From Mycolicibacter minnesotensis (GTDB lineage: Bacteria > Actinomycetota > Actinomycetes > Mycobacteriales > Mycobacteriaceae), in the NCBI RefSeq assembly GCF_010731755.1, contig NZ_AP022589.1:3782001-3846000 (forward strand): a DNA stretch of 64,000 nt, read 5' to 3'. The translations under genes were made by a program, and so were the position numbers. How positions within the stretch are numbered: position 1 is the first letter of the stretch; each line of letters opens with the position of its first letter. Shown one piece after another: positions 1 through 8,045 of the stretch. The notes beneath the pieces are model-generated. The model saw nothing but the letters and a program-made list of their open reading frames with translations. It searched no databases and was not told where the DNA came from.

Positions 1-2264
1 ACGACCGCGCCGTGCGACACCGAGCTGCCGATGTCGGTGACCAGCGCCGCGATCACCGTGAAGTACGGCGTCCAGCCGACATCGGTGACAGGAGCGACGA
101 GGATCTCTCCGCGCTGCACGTCGCGCGCTTCCTGTATCGACTTCGCCACGCGCACAGTTCCTTCCACGCTTCCCCGGCTGGCAGGACGTCCTTGGATCTG
201 GCCTTCGGCGATAGTCGCGGCCCGCGCGATGATCGGTGTGGGCCGCCCGACCGACACGTCCTCGAACTCCAAGGACTGTTGGAAGTCCAGCGCATTTCGC
301 CGCTGTACAGCGCACTGGACCAGATTTGAGATGTCAGCATCACCGACCACCCGGGGCAGCTCCGCGCGATCGAAGAAGAAGACCAGGTCGGCGTCGGGGA
401 GGCGTCCGGAATCGGTGAGGACCTCACCCAGATGGCAGTATCCGAGCTTGAGGCGGTGTGCCATCAATGCCATCTTCGACTTTGTCTCCTCACGACCACG
501 CGCGCCACCTCGGGCCAGGCGTGCCAGCAGCCTGAGCGTCTGCGTTCCCGGCACGTCGACGCGGTTGCGCGGCGGACTCTCGATGGTCGAGTCCCTGGCT
601 GCCTGCAACATCACCTGCATCATCGAGCCGAGCCCCTCGGCGTCCTCGGCCCATGCCGGGTCCCGCATGCACAGTTCGCGGTAACCGCGGTGCCCGTGCC
701 GGATCAGGAACTGGCGCAACGCCACACCGCCGGGACTGTCACCGTCACGCAAGCGAGTCAGCGCATCTGATGGGGCCGCGGCGAGGAACTGCTCGGTGCA
801 CGCGTCGTCGGCGGCGATCGTCCGCACCACGGTGTGCAGCTCGTTGACCATCATGGCGCTCTCGACGTCGCTGGCGCCCGCCATCAACCGCGCGGCCTCG
901 GCCTGCCCCTCGCTCTCGTCGCGGCCGGCCTTGACCGCGCCGCGGACCAGATAGCTCTCCAAGACATTCGCGCCGACGGCGGCTCGTGATGAGGAGCGGA
1001 CATGGACCAGCGTGACGTGGCAGTACAGCTCCACACCGATTTCCAACTGGCGCAGAATGACTGCGGCGTCGCGGCTGGTCGGAACGGGGAACGCCTCGAT
1101 CTGCTGGCCGAGCCGGCGGATGGCCGGCCCGGCCGACAATGCGTGCGAAGTGAGCCGAACGGTGTTGATCAGCCTGGTGACAAAGGGTTTCGGTGGGGCG
1201 GCGACGAGTTCGTCGACCACCCGCCCGCAGATCGACATGGAGAACTGCTCGAGTGAGTTCCCGAGGATGCCCGAACTCAGGGCGGTCCCCTCGGTCATGT
1301 TGAGGAACATGTGACCGTAGAAGTAGCCGACCTGCAGCCATTGCGTGTCGTAGCTTTCTTGTGCGCGCGCCACCACCTGGATCATCTGCATCGCGTAGTC
1401 GATGGCGTGGCCCGACACCGATGCGGTGAGCGGGCAGAAGGCGCCCGGCATCATCTCGCCGATATTGCAGCGGGTGTAGACGTGCGAGGGTCCGGCCACC
1501 GGGGTGTCCATCTCGTTGAGATCGCCCGGCAGGGTGGTGATCGGTCTGGCCTGCAGCCAACGCAGTTGTCCGGCTTGGTCGATGGCCCATTCCAGATCCA
1601 TCGGCTTGCCCCAGTGCCGGGCAGCCCGCAGCGCGCCGGCGCGGATCTCAGCGACCTCCGCATCGGACAGGACCGGGACCGCGCCGACATCGCGCACGGC
1701 TTGGCTGCCATCGGAGGCCAACACGAGATGGTCGGACACACCGGACCCGTCTACGAGTGCTTCTCCCAGCCCGGCGATGGCGTCGATCATCAGCAGGTCG
1801 CGGCGTCCCGTGGTCGGGTCTGCGGTGAAAACGACGCCGGCTGCGCGCGCATCGACCATCTGCTGGACCACCACATGCATGGTGATCGCGCCCGCGTCGC
1901 CGTCCTGGCCGGCGTAGGACGTGGCGCGGTCAGACCCCACCGAGGCGGCGCACCGATGGACCGCAGCGGCGAAGTCTTCTGCGGTGTCGACACCGAGCAC
2001 GGTGTCGTACTGCCCCGCGAACGATTGGTCGGCGCCGTCCTCCCCGGTCGCCGAGGATCGGACGGCCACCGGGGAGGCGCCCGCGGCCTGCATGCGGGCG
2101 AAGCGGTCCGCCACGGCATCCGGAAGGGTCGACCCGCGGACCTGCGCGATGACGAAACCCGTTGGCACGGAGAAGCCGAGGCGGATCAATTCCGCGAGCC
2201 CCAGCGCCTTTCCGCCGTACCGGTCATCGGATATCTCGTCGAACTCGATGGTGGTGGTGTGCAT
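1..2264 (-). CDS. PEP-utilising phosphotransferase / PEP synthase-like enzyme (3' end cut by window)
   Basis: The minus strand is open from the ATG at 2264 to the window edge, giving about 754 residues without the C-terminus. The N-terminus resembles the ATP-grasp (PPDK/PEP synthase N-terminal) domain: GGKALGLAEL near residue 18 and the VRSSATGED motif near residue 68. The C-terminal part reaches the phosphohistidine swivel domain, with GSSVSHGAV around the catalytic His close to the cut end. This ATP-grasp, middle, His-domain order fits PEP synthase and rifamycin phosphotransferase relatives, which use a His-phosphate carried from ATP to substrate. The substrate cannot be read from sequence. 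Three bases separate it from the upstream LLM oxidoreductase, so the two are probably co-transcribed. Confidence 0.8.
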   Translation of the reverse strand, partial: MHTTTIEFDEISDDRYGGKALGLAELIRLGFSVPTGFVIAQVRGSTLPDAVADRFARMQAAGASPVAVRSSATGEDGADQSFAGQYDTVLGVDTAEDFAAAVHRCAASVGSDRATSYAGQDGDAGAITMHVVVQQMVDARAAGVVFTADPTTGRRDLLMIDAIAGLGEALVDGSGVSDHLVLASDGSQAVRDVGAVPVLSDAEVAEIRAGALRAARHWGKPMDLEWAIDQAGQLRWLQARPITTLPGDLNEMDTPVAGPSHVYTRCNIGEMMPGAFCPLTASVSGHAIDYAMQMIQVVARAQESYDTQWLQVGYFYGHMFLNMTEGTALSSGILGNSLEQFSMSICGRVVDELVAAPPKPFVTRLINTVRLTSHALSAGPAIRRLGQQIEAFPVPTSRDAAVILRQLEIGVELYCHVTLVHVRSSSRAAVGANVLESYLVRGAVKAGRDESEGQAEAARLMAGASDVESAMMVNELHTVVRTIAADDACTEQFLAAAPSDALTRLRDGDSPGGVALRQFLIRHGHRGYRELCMRDPAWAEDAEGLGSMMQVMLQAARDSTIESPPRNRVDVPGTQTLRLLARLARGGARGREETKSKMALMAHRLKLGYCHLGEVLTDSGRLPDADLVFFFDRAELPRVVGDADISNLVQCAVQRRNALDFQQSLEFEDVSVGRPTPIIARAATIAEGQIQGRPASRGSVEGTVRVAKSIQEARDVQRGEILVAPVTDVGWTPYFTVIAALVTDIGSSVSHGAV

Positions 2265-2267
2265 CCG

Positions 2268-3245
2268 TCAGACCAACGCGTCGATGATCTCGGCCAACGG
2301 CTCGGCAGCGATAGGTCCGGGTTGGTAGAGACAGATCCGGTCGGACACCCCTTCGACCCGGTCCCGGATGTGTGCGGCGATCTCTGCCGGAGTGCCGCAG
2401 GCGGCGATGGTGTGCAGTATCTCGTCGTCGATCAGGGTGGACATCTCCTGCCAGCGCCCCTGTTTGGACATGGCGTTCAGTTGGGGCTGCAGATCTCCCC
2501 AACCATGGGCGTCCAGCACGGGCCGGTATGCGGGCGTGGAACCGTAGAACGCCAGCAGCATTCGGGTGGACGTGTGGTCCTCACCGACGGACACGATGAC
2601 CTCAGGTACCACGGCGAGATCCTCGGCTGTGCGTCCGGCAGCGGCGAGGCCTTCACGTACGGCCGGCATCGTCTTCTCGTGCAGGAACCGCTTCGATCCG
2701 AAAGGCATCACCAGCAGGCCGTCGGCGACCTCGGCGGCCGCACGGGTCATCCGTGGGCCCAGCGCCCCGAGGTAGATCGGTGGGGGACCGTACGGATTGG
2801 GCCCGGGACTCAGGGTCGGCGTCATCAGCGTGTGGCGGTAGAACTCGCCGCGGAAGTCGAGGCGCTCACCCTCGTTCCAGGTGGCGAAGATTGCCCGCAG
2901 TGCGCCGACCATCTCCTTGATCCGCGCCACCGGCCGGTCGAACTCGACGCCGTACCGCTTCTCGATCTGCGCGCGGATCTGGGTTCCGAGGCCGAGGATG
3001 AAACGCCCCTCGGAGATCTCCTGCAGGTCGTTGGCCTGGTGCGCGAGCTGGATAGGGTTGCGAGGCAACGCGATCGCCACATTGGTCATCAGATCCAGGC
3101 CCTTGACCGTGGACGCCAGGACCAGGGGGGAGAAGACCTCTCGCGGTCCCTCGAAGGTGAAGACGCCGGATGCGCCGGCCTCGCGCAGCAGGGCGGCCCG
3201 CTGCACCGCATCCGTCGGGCTGAACAGAGCCGTCATCACCTTCAT
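2268..3245 (-). CDS. LLM-class F420-dependent oxidoreductase
   Basis: The 325-residue protein begins MKVMTALFSP at the ATG at 3245. That start overlaps the stop of the upstream gene by four bases (ATGA), which is why it is preferred to a 40-residue longer reading of Arg-rich, non-family sequence. Luciferase-like TIM-barrel signatures are visible: EISEGRFILGLGTQ, a GPRMTRAAAEVADG stretch, and HIRDRVEGVSD near the C-terminus. Such enzymes transfer hydride with coenzyme F420 (sometimes FMN); the substrate is unknown. Its tight packing between the PEP-utilising enzyme and the 3242-4369 gene suggests one catabolic or modification pathway under the adjacent TetR regulator. Confidence 0.88.
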   Translation of the reverse strand: MKVMTALFSPTDAVQRAALLREAGASGVFTFEGPREVFSPLVLASTVKGLDLMTNVAIALPRNPIQLAHQANDLQEISEGRFILGLGTQIRAQIEKRYGVEFDRPVARIKEMVGALRAIFATWNEGERLDFRGEFYRHTLMTPTLSPGPNPYGPPPIYLGALGPRMTRAAAEVADGLLVMPFGSKRFLHEKTMPAVREGLAAAGRTAEDLAVVPEVIVSVGEDHTSTRMLLAFYGSTPAYRPVLDAHGWGDLQPQLNAMSKQGRWQEMSTLIDDEILHTIAACGTPAEIAAHIRDRVEGVSDRICLYQPGPIAAEPLAEIIDALV

Positions 3246-4369
3246 GACGGGGACCCGGTCAGCACGTCGGTCCAGTCGGAGAACCCGGACGGGTGATGGG
3301 GTCCGATGACGGCATGCTCGAACAGTCCCGCGCCATACTGTGTGTTTCCGTTCTCGTCGGTGCATACGGCGCGGCCGACATGGTCGATCAGACTGAACGG
3401 GGCTCGTGCCAGGGTCTCGGGATCGGTGAGATCGTAGGTGACGCGTTCAGTGGAGGGGCCGCCCTTCCAGGTTCCGTGTGCCCAGGAGGAGTCGCCGCCG
3501 TAGCCGGAGCCGAAGGCGATGGGCGCGAACAGCTTCGATTCGACATCGAGCTGAAGCCGGCCGCCGGACCGCGTCATCATCTCGATGTGCGCACCATGCG
3601 GGATCCGGGTGCCCGGTGTGTAGTGGATCGTGGCACGGACTCCGTCGAGTTGTTCGATCCTGCCGTCCGGCCAGCGCCGGGTGCAGTCATAGAGGCTGCG
3701 GTGTCCGTCTGGATCTTCTTGGATGATCAGGAAGATCTGGTAGTCGTCGAACGCAAGCGGGAGATAGAGCCACCACATTCCGTTGAACGCGGTGTCGGGT
3801 CTGCCTGCCGGTTCGGGTTCGCCGATGGGCCTGATGCCCCACGACCTGTCGCGGCTGCCCACCGAGGAGGTGTGGTCTACAACCATCCGGTCACCGTCGA
3901 CGTCGATCCAGCCTTCCCAGCTGCCGAGCTGTGCGAATCGACAGGCCTGCAACGTGACGCGTCTTTCTGACTGCATCTGGTGCGGATGTTCCAAGGCCGC
4001 CGGGAACAGACCGCGCCACCGCAGGTCGGCTGAGACGCCTTCGGTTTTGGCGACGGTGAGATGCAGCTCCTGCAGCGGTTGGATGACGTCGAGTCGGTAG
4101 CCACCGACGTTCTGGTTGAGACGGTCGTCGTCGATGGCGTTGCTGAAGCGCACGGCGGTCTGGGCATTTCCACGCCGGACCAGGAAGTAGGCATCCTTCA
4201 CACCCAGCCGGGGGTAATAGCCGATCCCGGTCAAGGCCATGAAACCGCCGTCTCGGTCGAGCACGTTGAAGTACGAGCGGTCGTAAAAGTTGCGGTCTGA
4301 CGTGACGGGCGCGCTGATCGGCACGGGCGCCTGGTGGATCGGGTATTCGTCGAGCGGACTGAGGTGCAA
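3242..4369 (-). CDS. Conserved protein of unknown function, first gene of the LLM/PEP-enzyme cluster
   Basis: The 375-residue protein starts at TTG (4369) four bases after a GGGAGAG ribosome-binding site. There is no signal peptide or membrane segment. It is rich in Trp, Tyr and beta-type segments (RSWGIRPIG, WWLYLPLAFDDYQIFLIIQED), which recalls lipocalin-like hydratase domains of the CrtC/hydroxyneurosporene type, but I do not recognise the family with certainty. Its stop overlaps the LLM start, so translation is probably coupled. It is divergent from a TetR gene 43 bp away with a palindrome between them. Confidence 0.75.
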   Translation of the reverse strand: MHLSPLDEYPIHQAPVPISAPVTSDRNFYDRSYFNVLDRDGGFMALTGIGYYPRLGVKDAYFLVRRGNAQTAVRFSNAIDDDRLNQNVGGYRLDVIQPLQELHLTVAKTEGVSADLRWRGLFPAALEHPHQMQSERRVTLQACRFAQLGSWEGWIDVDGDRMVVDHTSSVGSRDRSWGIRPIGEPEPAGRPDTAFNGMWWLYLPLAFDDYQIFLIIQEDPDGHRSLYDCTRRWPDGRIEQLDGVRATIHYTPGTRIPHGAHIEMMTRSGGRLQLDVESKLFAPIAFGSGYGGDSSWAHGTWKGGPSTERVTYDLTDPETLARAPFSLIDHVGRAVCTDENGNTQYGAGLFEHAVIGPHHPSGFSDWTDVLTGSPS

Positions 4370-4380
4370 CAGACTCTCCC

Positions 4381-4408
4381 AATAACAATACGATGCGAGT
4401 TATATTGT
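4381..4408. promoter_or_regulatory. Putative TetR operator in divergent promoter
   Basis: An inverted repeat ACAATA (4385-4390) and TATTGT (4403-4408), separated by 12 bases and extended by further A/T matches, fills the 43-bp gap between the TTG start of the minus-strand operon and the ATG of the TetR gene. The gap is far more A/T-rich than its surroundings. It is likely both the overlapping promoters and the autoregulatory operator; this is inferred from position and symmetry. Confidence 0.55.
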
Positions 4409-4412
4409 AATT

Positions 4413-5045
4413 ATGAGAACAGATCGCGACGGCGATGACAAGGGACCGGCCCGATCTCCTGCGGGACGGCCCCGCGACGGCAAGATCGACGCCGCCATCA
4501 TCGAAGCCGCCCGAGAACTGTTGCTGGAGACGGGGTATCCGGCGTTGTCCCTGTCGGCCATTGCGGCCCGTGCGGGGACCACGACCGCTGCCATCTACCG
4601 ACGATGGTCAGGCAAGGCGCAGCTGGTGCACGAGGCGATACTGCCGGCCGAGGTGATGGCCATGCCCAGTGCGTCAGGTGACCCAGGAGAAGACATCCGG
4701 GCGCTGGTGGAAGCGACGCGCATCATGTTCGACCGCCCGGAGGTTCGGGTCGCGCTACCGGCGCTGATCGCCGACACCGTCGCCGATCCGGACGTGCACG
4801 CCCGCATGACCGCGCGATTCGCCGGCAGCCTGGCCACCTTCCGGACCCGAATCGAGCCGGAGTCCGAGTTGCCCGGCGACGACCTCGAGCTCCCGTTGCT
4901 GGCCGAGGTCGTGGTGGGAGCTGCGATCTTCCGCATCATCGTGCGCCACGACGCACCGCTGGACGCAGCATGGGCCGACAACTTGACCAGGCTGATCAGT
5001 TCCGGCTGGAGTCCGCTGGCGCGGGCACAGAACTCGGCCGGATAG
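4413..5045 (+). CDS. TetR/AcrR-family transcriptional regulator
   Basis: The 210-residue protein has the TetR N-terminal helix-turn-helix: IIEAARELLLETGYPALSLSAIAARAGTTTAAIYRRW, roughly residues 29-66. A ligand-binding C-terminal helical domain follows, with MFDRPEVRVALPALIAD resembling the TetR_C domain of actinobacterial regulators. It probably represses itself and the divergent 4369-1 operon through the palindrome between them. The inducing ligand is unknown. Confidence 0.9.
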   Translation: MRTDRDGDDKGPARSPAGRPRDGKIDAAIIEAARELLLETGYPALSLSAIAARAGTTTAAIYRRWSGKAQLVHEAILPAEVMAMPSASGDPGEDIRALVEATRIMFDRPEVRVALPALIADTVADPDVHARMTARFAGSLATFRTRIEPESELPGDDLELPLLAEVVVGAAIFRIIVRHDAPLDAAWADNLTRLISSGWSPLARAQNSAG

Positions 5046-5114
5046 GGGCGTGGCGTGACGGTCAGCCCCCGCTCTCGAATGGCGGTTCACTCATGTCCGT
5101 GGTAGGCAGGTCAG

Positions 5115-7304
5115 GTGAATATCTCAGGTTGGCTTAAGGGAAACGGCTCCCATTCCGCGCGCCGGGCGGCTGCCGCGGGAGCATCTTTGGGGGCGTTGGC
5201 CGCCTTCGGGATGGCGCCGACCGCCCAAGCTGACTTTGACGATTTTCTCGCCGATCTGTTGGACCCGACCGCGTGGGCCACGGTGTTCGACACCGGGTCG
5301 TGGGATGGGGTGGCCGCGGGCAACTCGGTCGATCTGGCTGCCCTGTTCGATGGCGCTGACCTGCCCGGTGCGGCCATGGGCACCGATTTCGCCGACTGGT
5401 TCCAAAGCGACATCTACCTGCCGCTGCACGCCGCGATGCAGGACTGGATCGAGAGCCCGTTCGGTTCGCAGATCAATGGCCTGATCAACCCGCTGTTCGC
5501 CTTCGGTGGTGCGTGCGGCCTGGTCTGCAACGGCGTCGACGGCACCGAATCCAACGCCGACGGCGGTAACGGCGGCTGGATCTTCGGTGACGGCGGCGAT
5601 GGTTGGAACAGCACCCAAGACGGTGTCGCGGGCGGCAATGGTGGTGATGCGGGCTGGCTGGGCAATGGTGGTGCCGGGGGTTACGGCGGCGACGGTGCCG
5701 ACGGCGGCCTCGGTGGGGCCGCGAACTGGATCGGCAACGGTGGTTTCGGCGGTAACGGCGGGACCGGCCTGGACGGCCTCTACGCCGGACACGGCGGCAA
5801 CGGCGGCGCCGGCGGTCGTGGCGGAATGTTGTTCAGCACCAACGGTGATGGCGGCAACGGTGGTGATGGCGGCAATTCGGTCGGCTTCGGCGGGACCGGT
5901 GGTGCCGGGGGCGACGGAGGCACCAGCGGTCGCGCCCCGGGTGTGTTGGCTATCGGTGGTATCGGCGGCAATGGCGGAAACGGTGGTACCGGCGGGAGCA
6001 CTGATGGAGTCGCCAGCACCGCAGGTAACGGCGGCGCCGGTGGTGGCGGCAACCAATCAAGCTATTGGACAAGTAGTTACGCCGGAAACGGTGGCAATGG
6101 CGGTGACGGTGGTATCGCTACCGGGGCCGGCAGCACCGCTGGTGATGGCGGCATCGGCGGCCGGGGTGGTCTCTTCGCTGTTGGCCTGGGAAATGTTGAC
6201 GGCGGTGTCGGTGGCAATGGGGGTAATGGCGGCGCAGCGTTCGGTGACAACAGCACCGCCGGCAACGGTGGTGACGGTGGCCTGGGCGGTGCCGGTAGTG
6301 CCATGACGGGCGGTCGCGACGGTGGTGTCGGTGGCAACGGTGGCGATGGCGGCGCAGCGATCGGTGACAACAGCGCCGCCGGTAACGGGGGCACTGGCGG
6401 TGGCGGCGGCGTTGGCAGTGCCCTGGGTAGCGGGCGTGATGGCGGCGCTGGTGGCGTCGGTGGCAACGGTGGCTCGGCAACGGGTCTCGGGAGCACCGCC
6501 GGTAATGGTGGTGACGGTGGTAGCGGTGGCATCGGCAGCGTCCTGAGCAACGGCCGCGACGGTGGTGCGGGTGGAAAGGGCGGGTCTGGCGGTGACGCCA
6601 GCGGCGTCGACAGTGTCGCCGGGTCTGGGGGTAACGGTGGCGCCGGTGGCATGAGCAGTGCTTTGGGCGGTGGCCGCAGCGGCGGGACTGGCGGCCAGGG
6701 CGGTAACGGTGGCGGTGGCACTGACGGCGGGACCGCCAGCCACGGCGGCGCCGGCGGCATCGGCGGCAGCTCCGGGCTGGGTACCACAGGGCAGGGTGGC
6801 AAGGGTGGCGTCGGCGGTAACGGCGGGTCCAGTGACGGCGGTGCCGGAGGCGCGGGCGGCCAGGGCGGCGAGGGGAGCAGCGCCGCCGGAGTGTTCCGCG
6901 CCGGCGGTGGTGGAGGCGGTGGCGGTGGTGCCGGTACCGCAGGTCAGGGCGGTGACGGCGGCAACGGCGGTAACGGCGGTATCGGAACTAAGACCGGGGC
7001 CAGTGATTTCGGCGGAACCGGAGGTATCGGCGGGACAGGCGGGAGCGCCGACGGCGGTATCGGCGGTGTGGGCGGCAATGGCGGCAACGGCGGCTCCAAC
7101 TCGCTGGGAGCCCCGGGCGGTACCGGAGGCAATGGTGGAGATGGCGGCCAGGTCGGCCCTAATGGCAACGGTTCCGGCGGCAATGGCGGCAACGGTGGAT
7201 GGAGCTTCCAGGAACCGGGCGGCAAGGGTGGCAACGGCGGTGCCGACGGAACGCCCGGGACACCGGGGGCTGACGGCGCAGTTGGCCCGGATCCACTCGC
7301 CTGA
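5115..7304 (+). CDS. Secreted PGRS-repeat protein without a PE domain
   Basis: The 729-residue protein starts at GTG. Residues 1-40 form a Sec-type signal peptide: basic SARR, then a hydrophobic AAAAGASLGALAAFG core and an APTAQA cleavage site. Residues 41-135 are a unique, acidic, Trp-containing region. The rest is Gly-Gly-Asn/Asp/Ala repeats (GGNGG, GGAGG, GGDGG) typical of the PGRS domain of PE_PGRS proteins. No PE domain (MSFV...PE) is present, so export would be by Sec and not ESX-5, if the signal is real. Reverse-strand Pro-rich readings here are shadows of the repeat. Confidence 0.85.
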   Translation: MNISGWLKGNGSHSARRAAAAGASLGALAAFGMAPTAQADFDDFLADLLDPTAWATVFDTGSWDGVAAGNSVDLAALFDGADLPGAAMGTDFADWFQSDIYLPLHAAMQDWIESPFGSQINGLINPLFAFGGACGLVCNGVDGTESNADGGNGGWIFGDGGDGWNSTQDGVAGGNGGDAGWLGNGGAGGYGGDGADGGLGGAANWIGNGGFGGNGGTGLDGLYAGHGGNGGAGGRGGMLFSTNGDGGNGGDGGNSVGFGGTGGAGGDGGTSGRAPGVLAIGGIGGNGGNGGTGGSTDGVASTAGNGGAGGGGNQSSYWTSSYAGNGGNGGDGGIATGAGSTAGDGGIGGRGGLFAVGLGNVDGGVGGNGGNGGAAFGDNSTAGNGGDGGLGGAGSAMTGGRDGGVGGNGGDGGAAIGDNSAAGNGGTGGGGGVGSALGSGRDGGAGGVGGNGGSATGLGSTAGNGGDGGSGGIGSVLSNGRDGGAGGKGGSGGDASGVDSVAGSGGNGGAGGMSSALGGGRSGGTGGQGGNGGGGTDGGTASHGGAGGIGGSSGLGTTGQGGKGGVGGNGGSSDGGAGGAGGQGGEGSSAAGVFRAGGGGGGGGGAGTAGQGGDGGNGGNGGIGTKTGASDFGGTGGIGGTGGSADGGIGGVGGNGGNGGSNSLGAPGGTGGNGGDGGQVGPNGNGSGGNGGNGGWSFQEPGGKGGNGGADGTPGTPGADGAVGPDPLA

Positions 7305-7361
7305 GCGGTAGTTCGGGGCTGACCGCGGTCGGTTCGGTGCTCAATCGAATGGAGAATCCCC

Positions 7362-8027
7362 TTGCTGCAGCTTTCGTGGCGGCTCACGACAGCCCTCGCA
7401 CTGCTTTTCAGCATCGCCCTGCCCGCCGCACCACCCGCGGCCGCCATGGCGATCCTGGGCGGCGGGGCCGTCATCGTGGTCGACGGCACCAACTACTGCA
7501 CCCTGACCACCATCGGACACGACCGGGCCGGTGACATCGTCGGCTTCACCGCAGCCCAGTGCGGCGGACCGGGGGCCCCGGTGGCCGCGGCGGGTTCCGA
7601 CGACATCATCGGGACCGTGGTCGCCGTCAATCCCGACCTGCGCTACGCGGTGATCAAGTTCGACGAGCCCGATCTCATCCCGGTATCGGACTACCTCGGC
7701 GTCGTGATCAACGGGATCGGCCCCGACCCGCAATACGATGCGCTGGTGTGCAAATGGGGACCGACCACCCCCGGAATTTGCAACCGCATCATCTCCGCAA
7801 GCTGGCCGCGAACGACCATGCGGGAGCACTTCGACCCCGGTGATCCGGGGGCCCCGGTCACCATGGACGGGCTGCTGGTCGGCATGGTCTACGGATTCGG
7901 AGTGAGCCCAGGCACGAAGTACCGGGCCCCGGGAACAATGACGTACCTGACCAAGTTCGCCGCGATCCTCGACGACGTCAACGCCGGCAACGGCCCGGGC
8001 AGCGGATTCGTCCCGATCGGAAGCTGA
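7362..8027 (+). CDS. Secreted S1-protease-fold protein with degraded catalytic residues
   Basis: The 221-residue protein starts at TTG with GGAGAA five bases upstream. A signal peptide covers about residues 1-28 (TTALALLFSIALPAAPPAAA). The architecture matches the Rv1815-type secreted trypsin-like family also found at 52589. Here the TAxHC motif reads TAAQC (His to Gln) and the GDSGGP motif reads GDPGAP (Ser to Pro). Both catalytic positions are lost, so it is probably a non-enzymatic binder. It lies 57 bp after the PGRS gene and may share its transcript. Confidence 0.75.
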   Translation: MLQLSWRLTTALALLFSIALPAAPPAAAMAILGGGAVIVVDGTNYCTLTTIGHDRAGDIVGFTAAQCGGPGAPVAAAGSDDIIGTVVAVNPDLRYAVIKFDEPDLIPVSDYLGVVINGIGPDPQYDALVCKWGPTTPGICNRIISASWPRTTMREHFDPGDPGAPVTMDGLLVGMVYGFGVSPGTKYRAPGTMTYLTKFAAILDDVNAGNGPGSGFVPIGS

Positions 8028-8045
8028 TCGCCGCAGCGGCGCTCG

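Noticed and set aside
1311..3296. 661-codon plus-strand open frame
   Set aside because: It lies opposite the PEP-utilising and LLM genes, whose translations carry real motifs. The frame has no motif and reflects high GC third positions.
5780..6802. Proline-rich minus-strand frames
   Set aside because: They are the reverse reading of Gly-Gly-Asn PGRS repeats on the plus strand.
5530..7270. Repeat array resembling a CRISPR or satellite
   Set aside because: The units are short, variable, in frame and code for PGRS peptide. There are no constant-length repeats with unique spacers.
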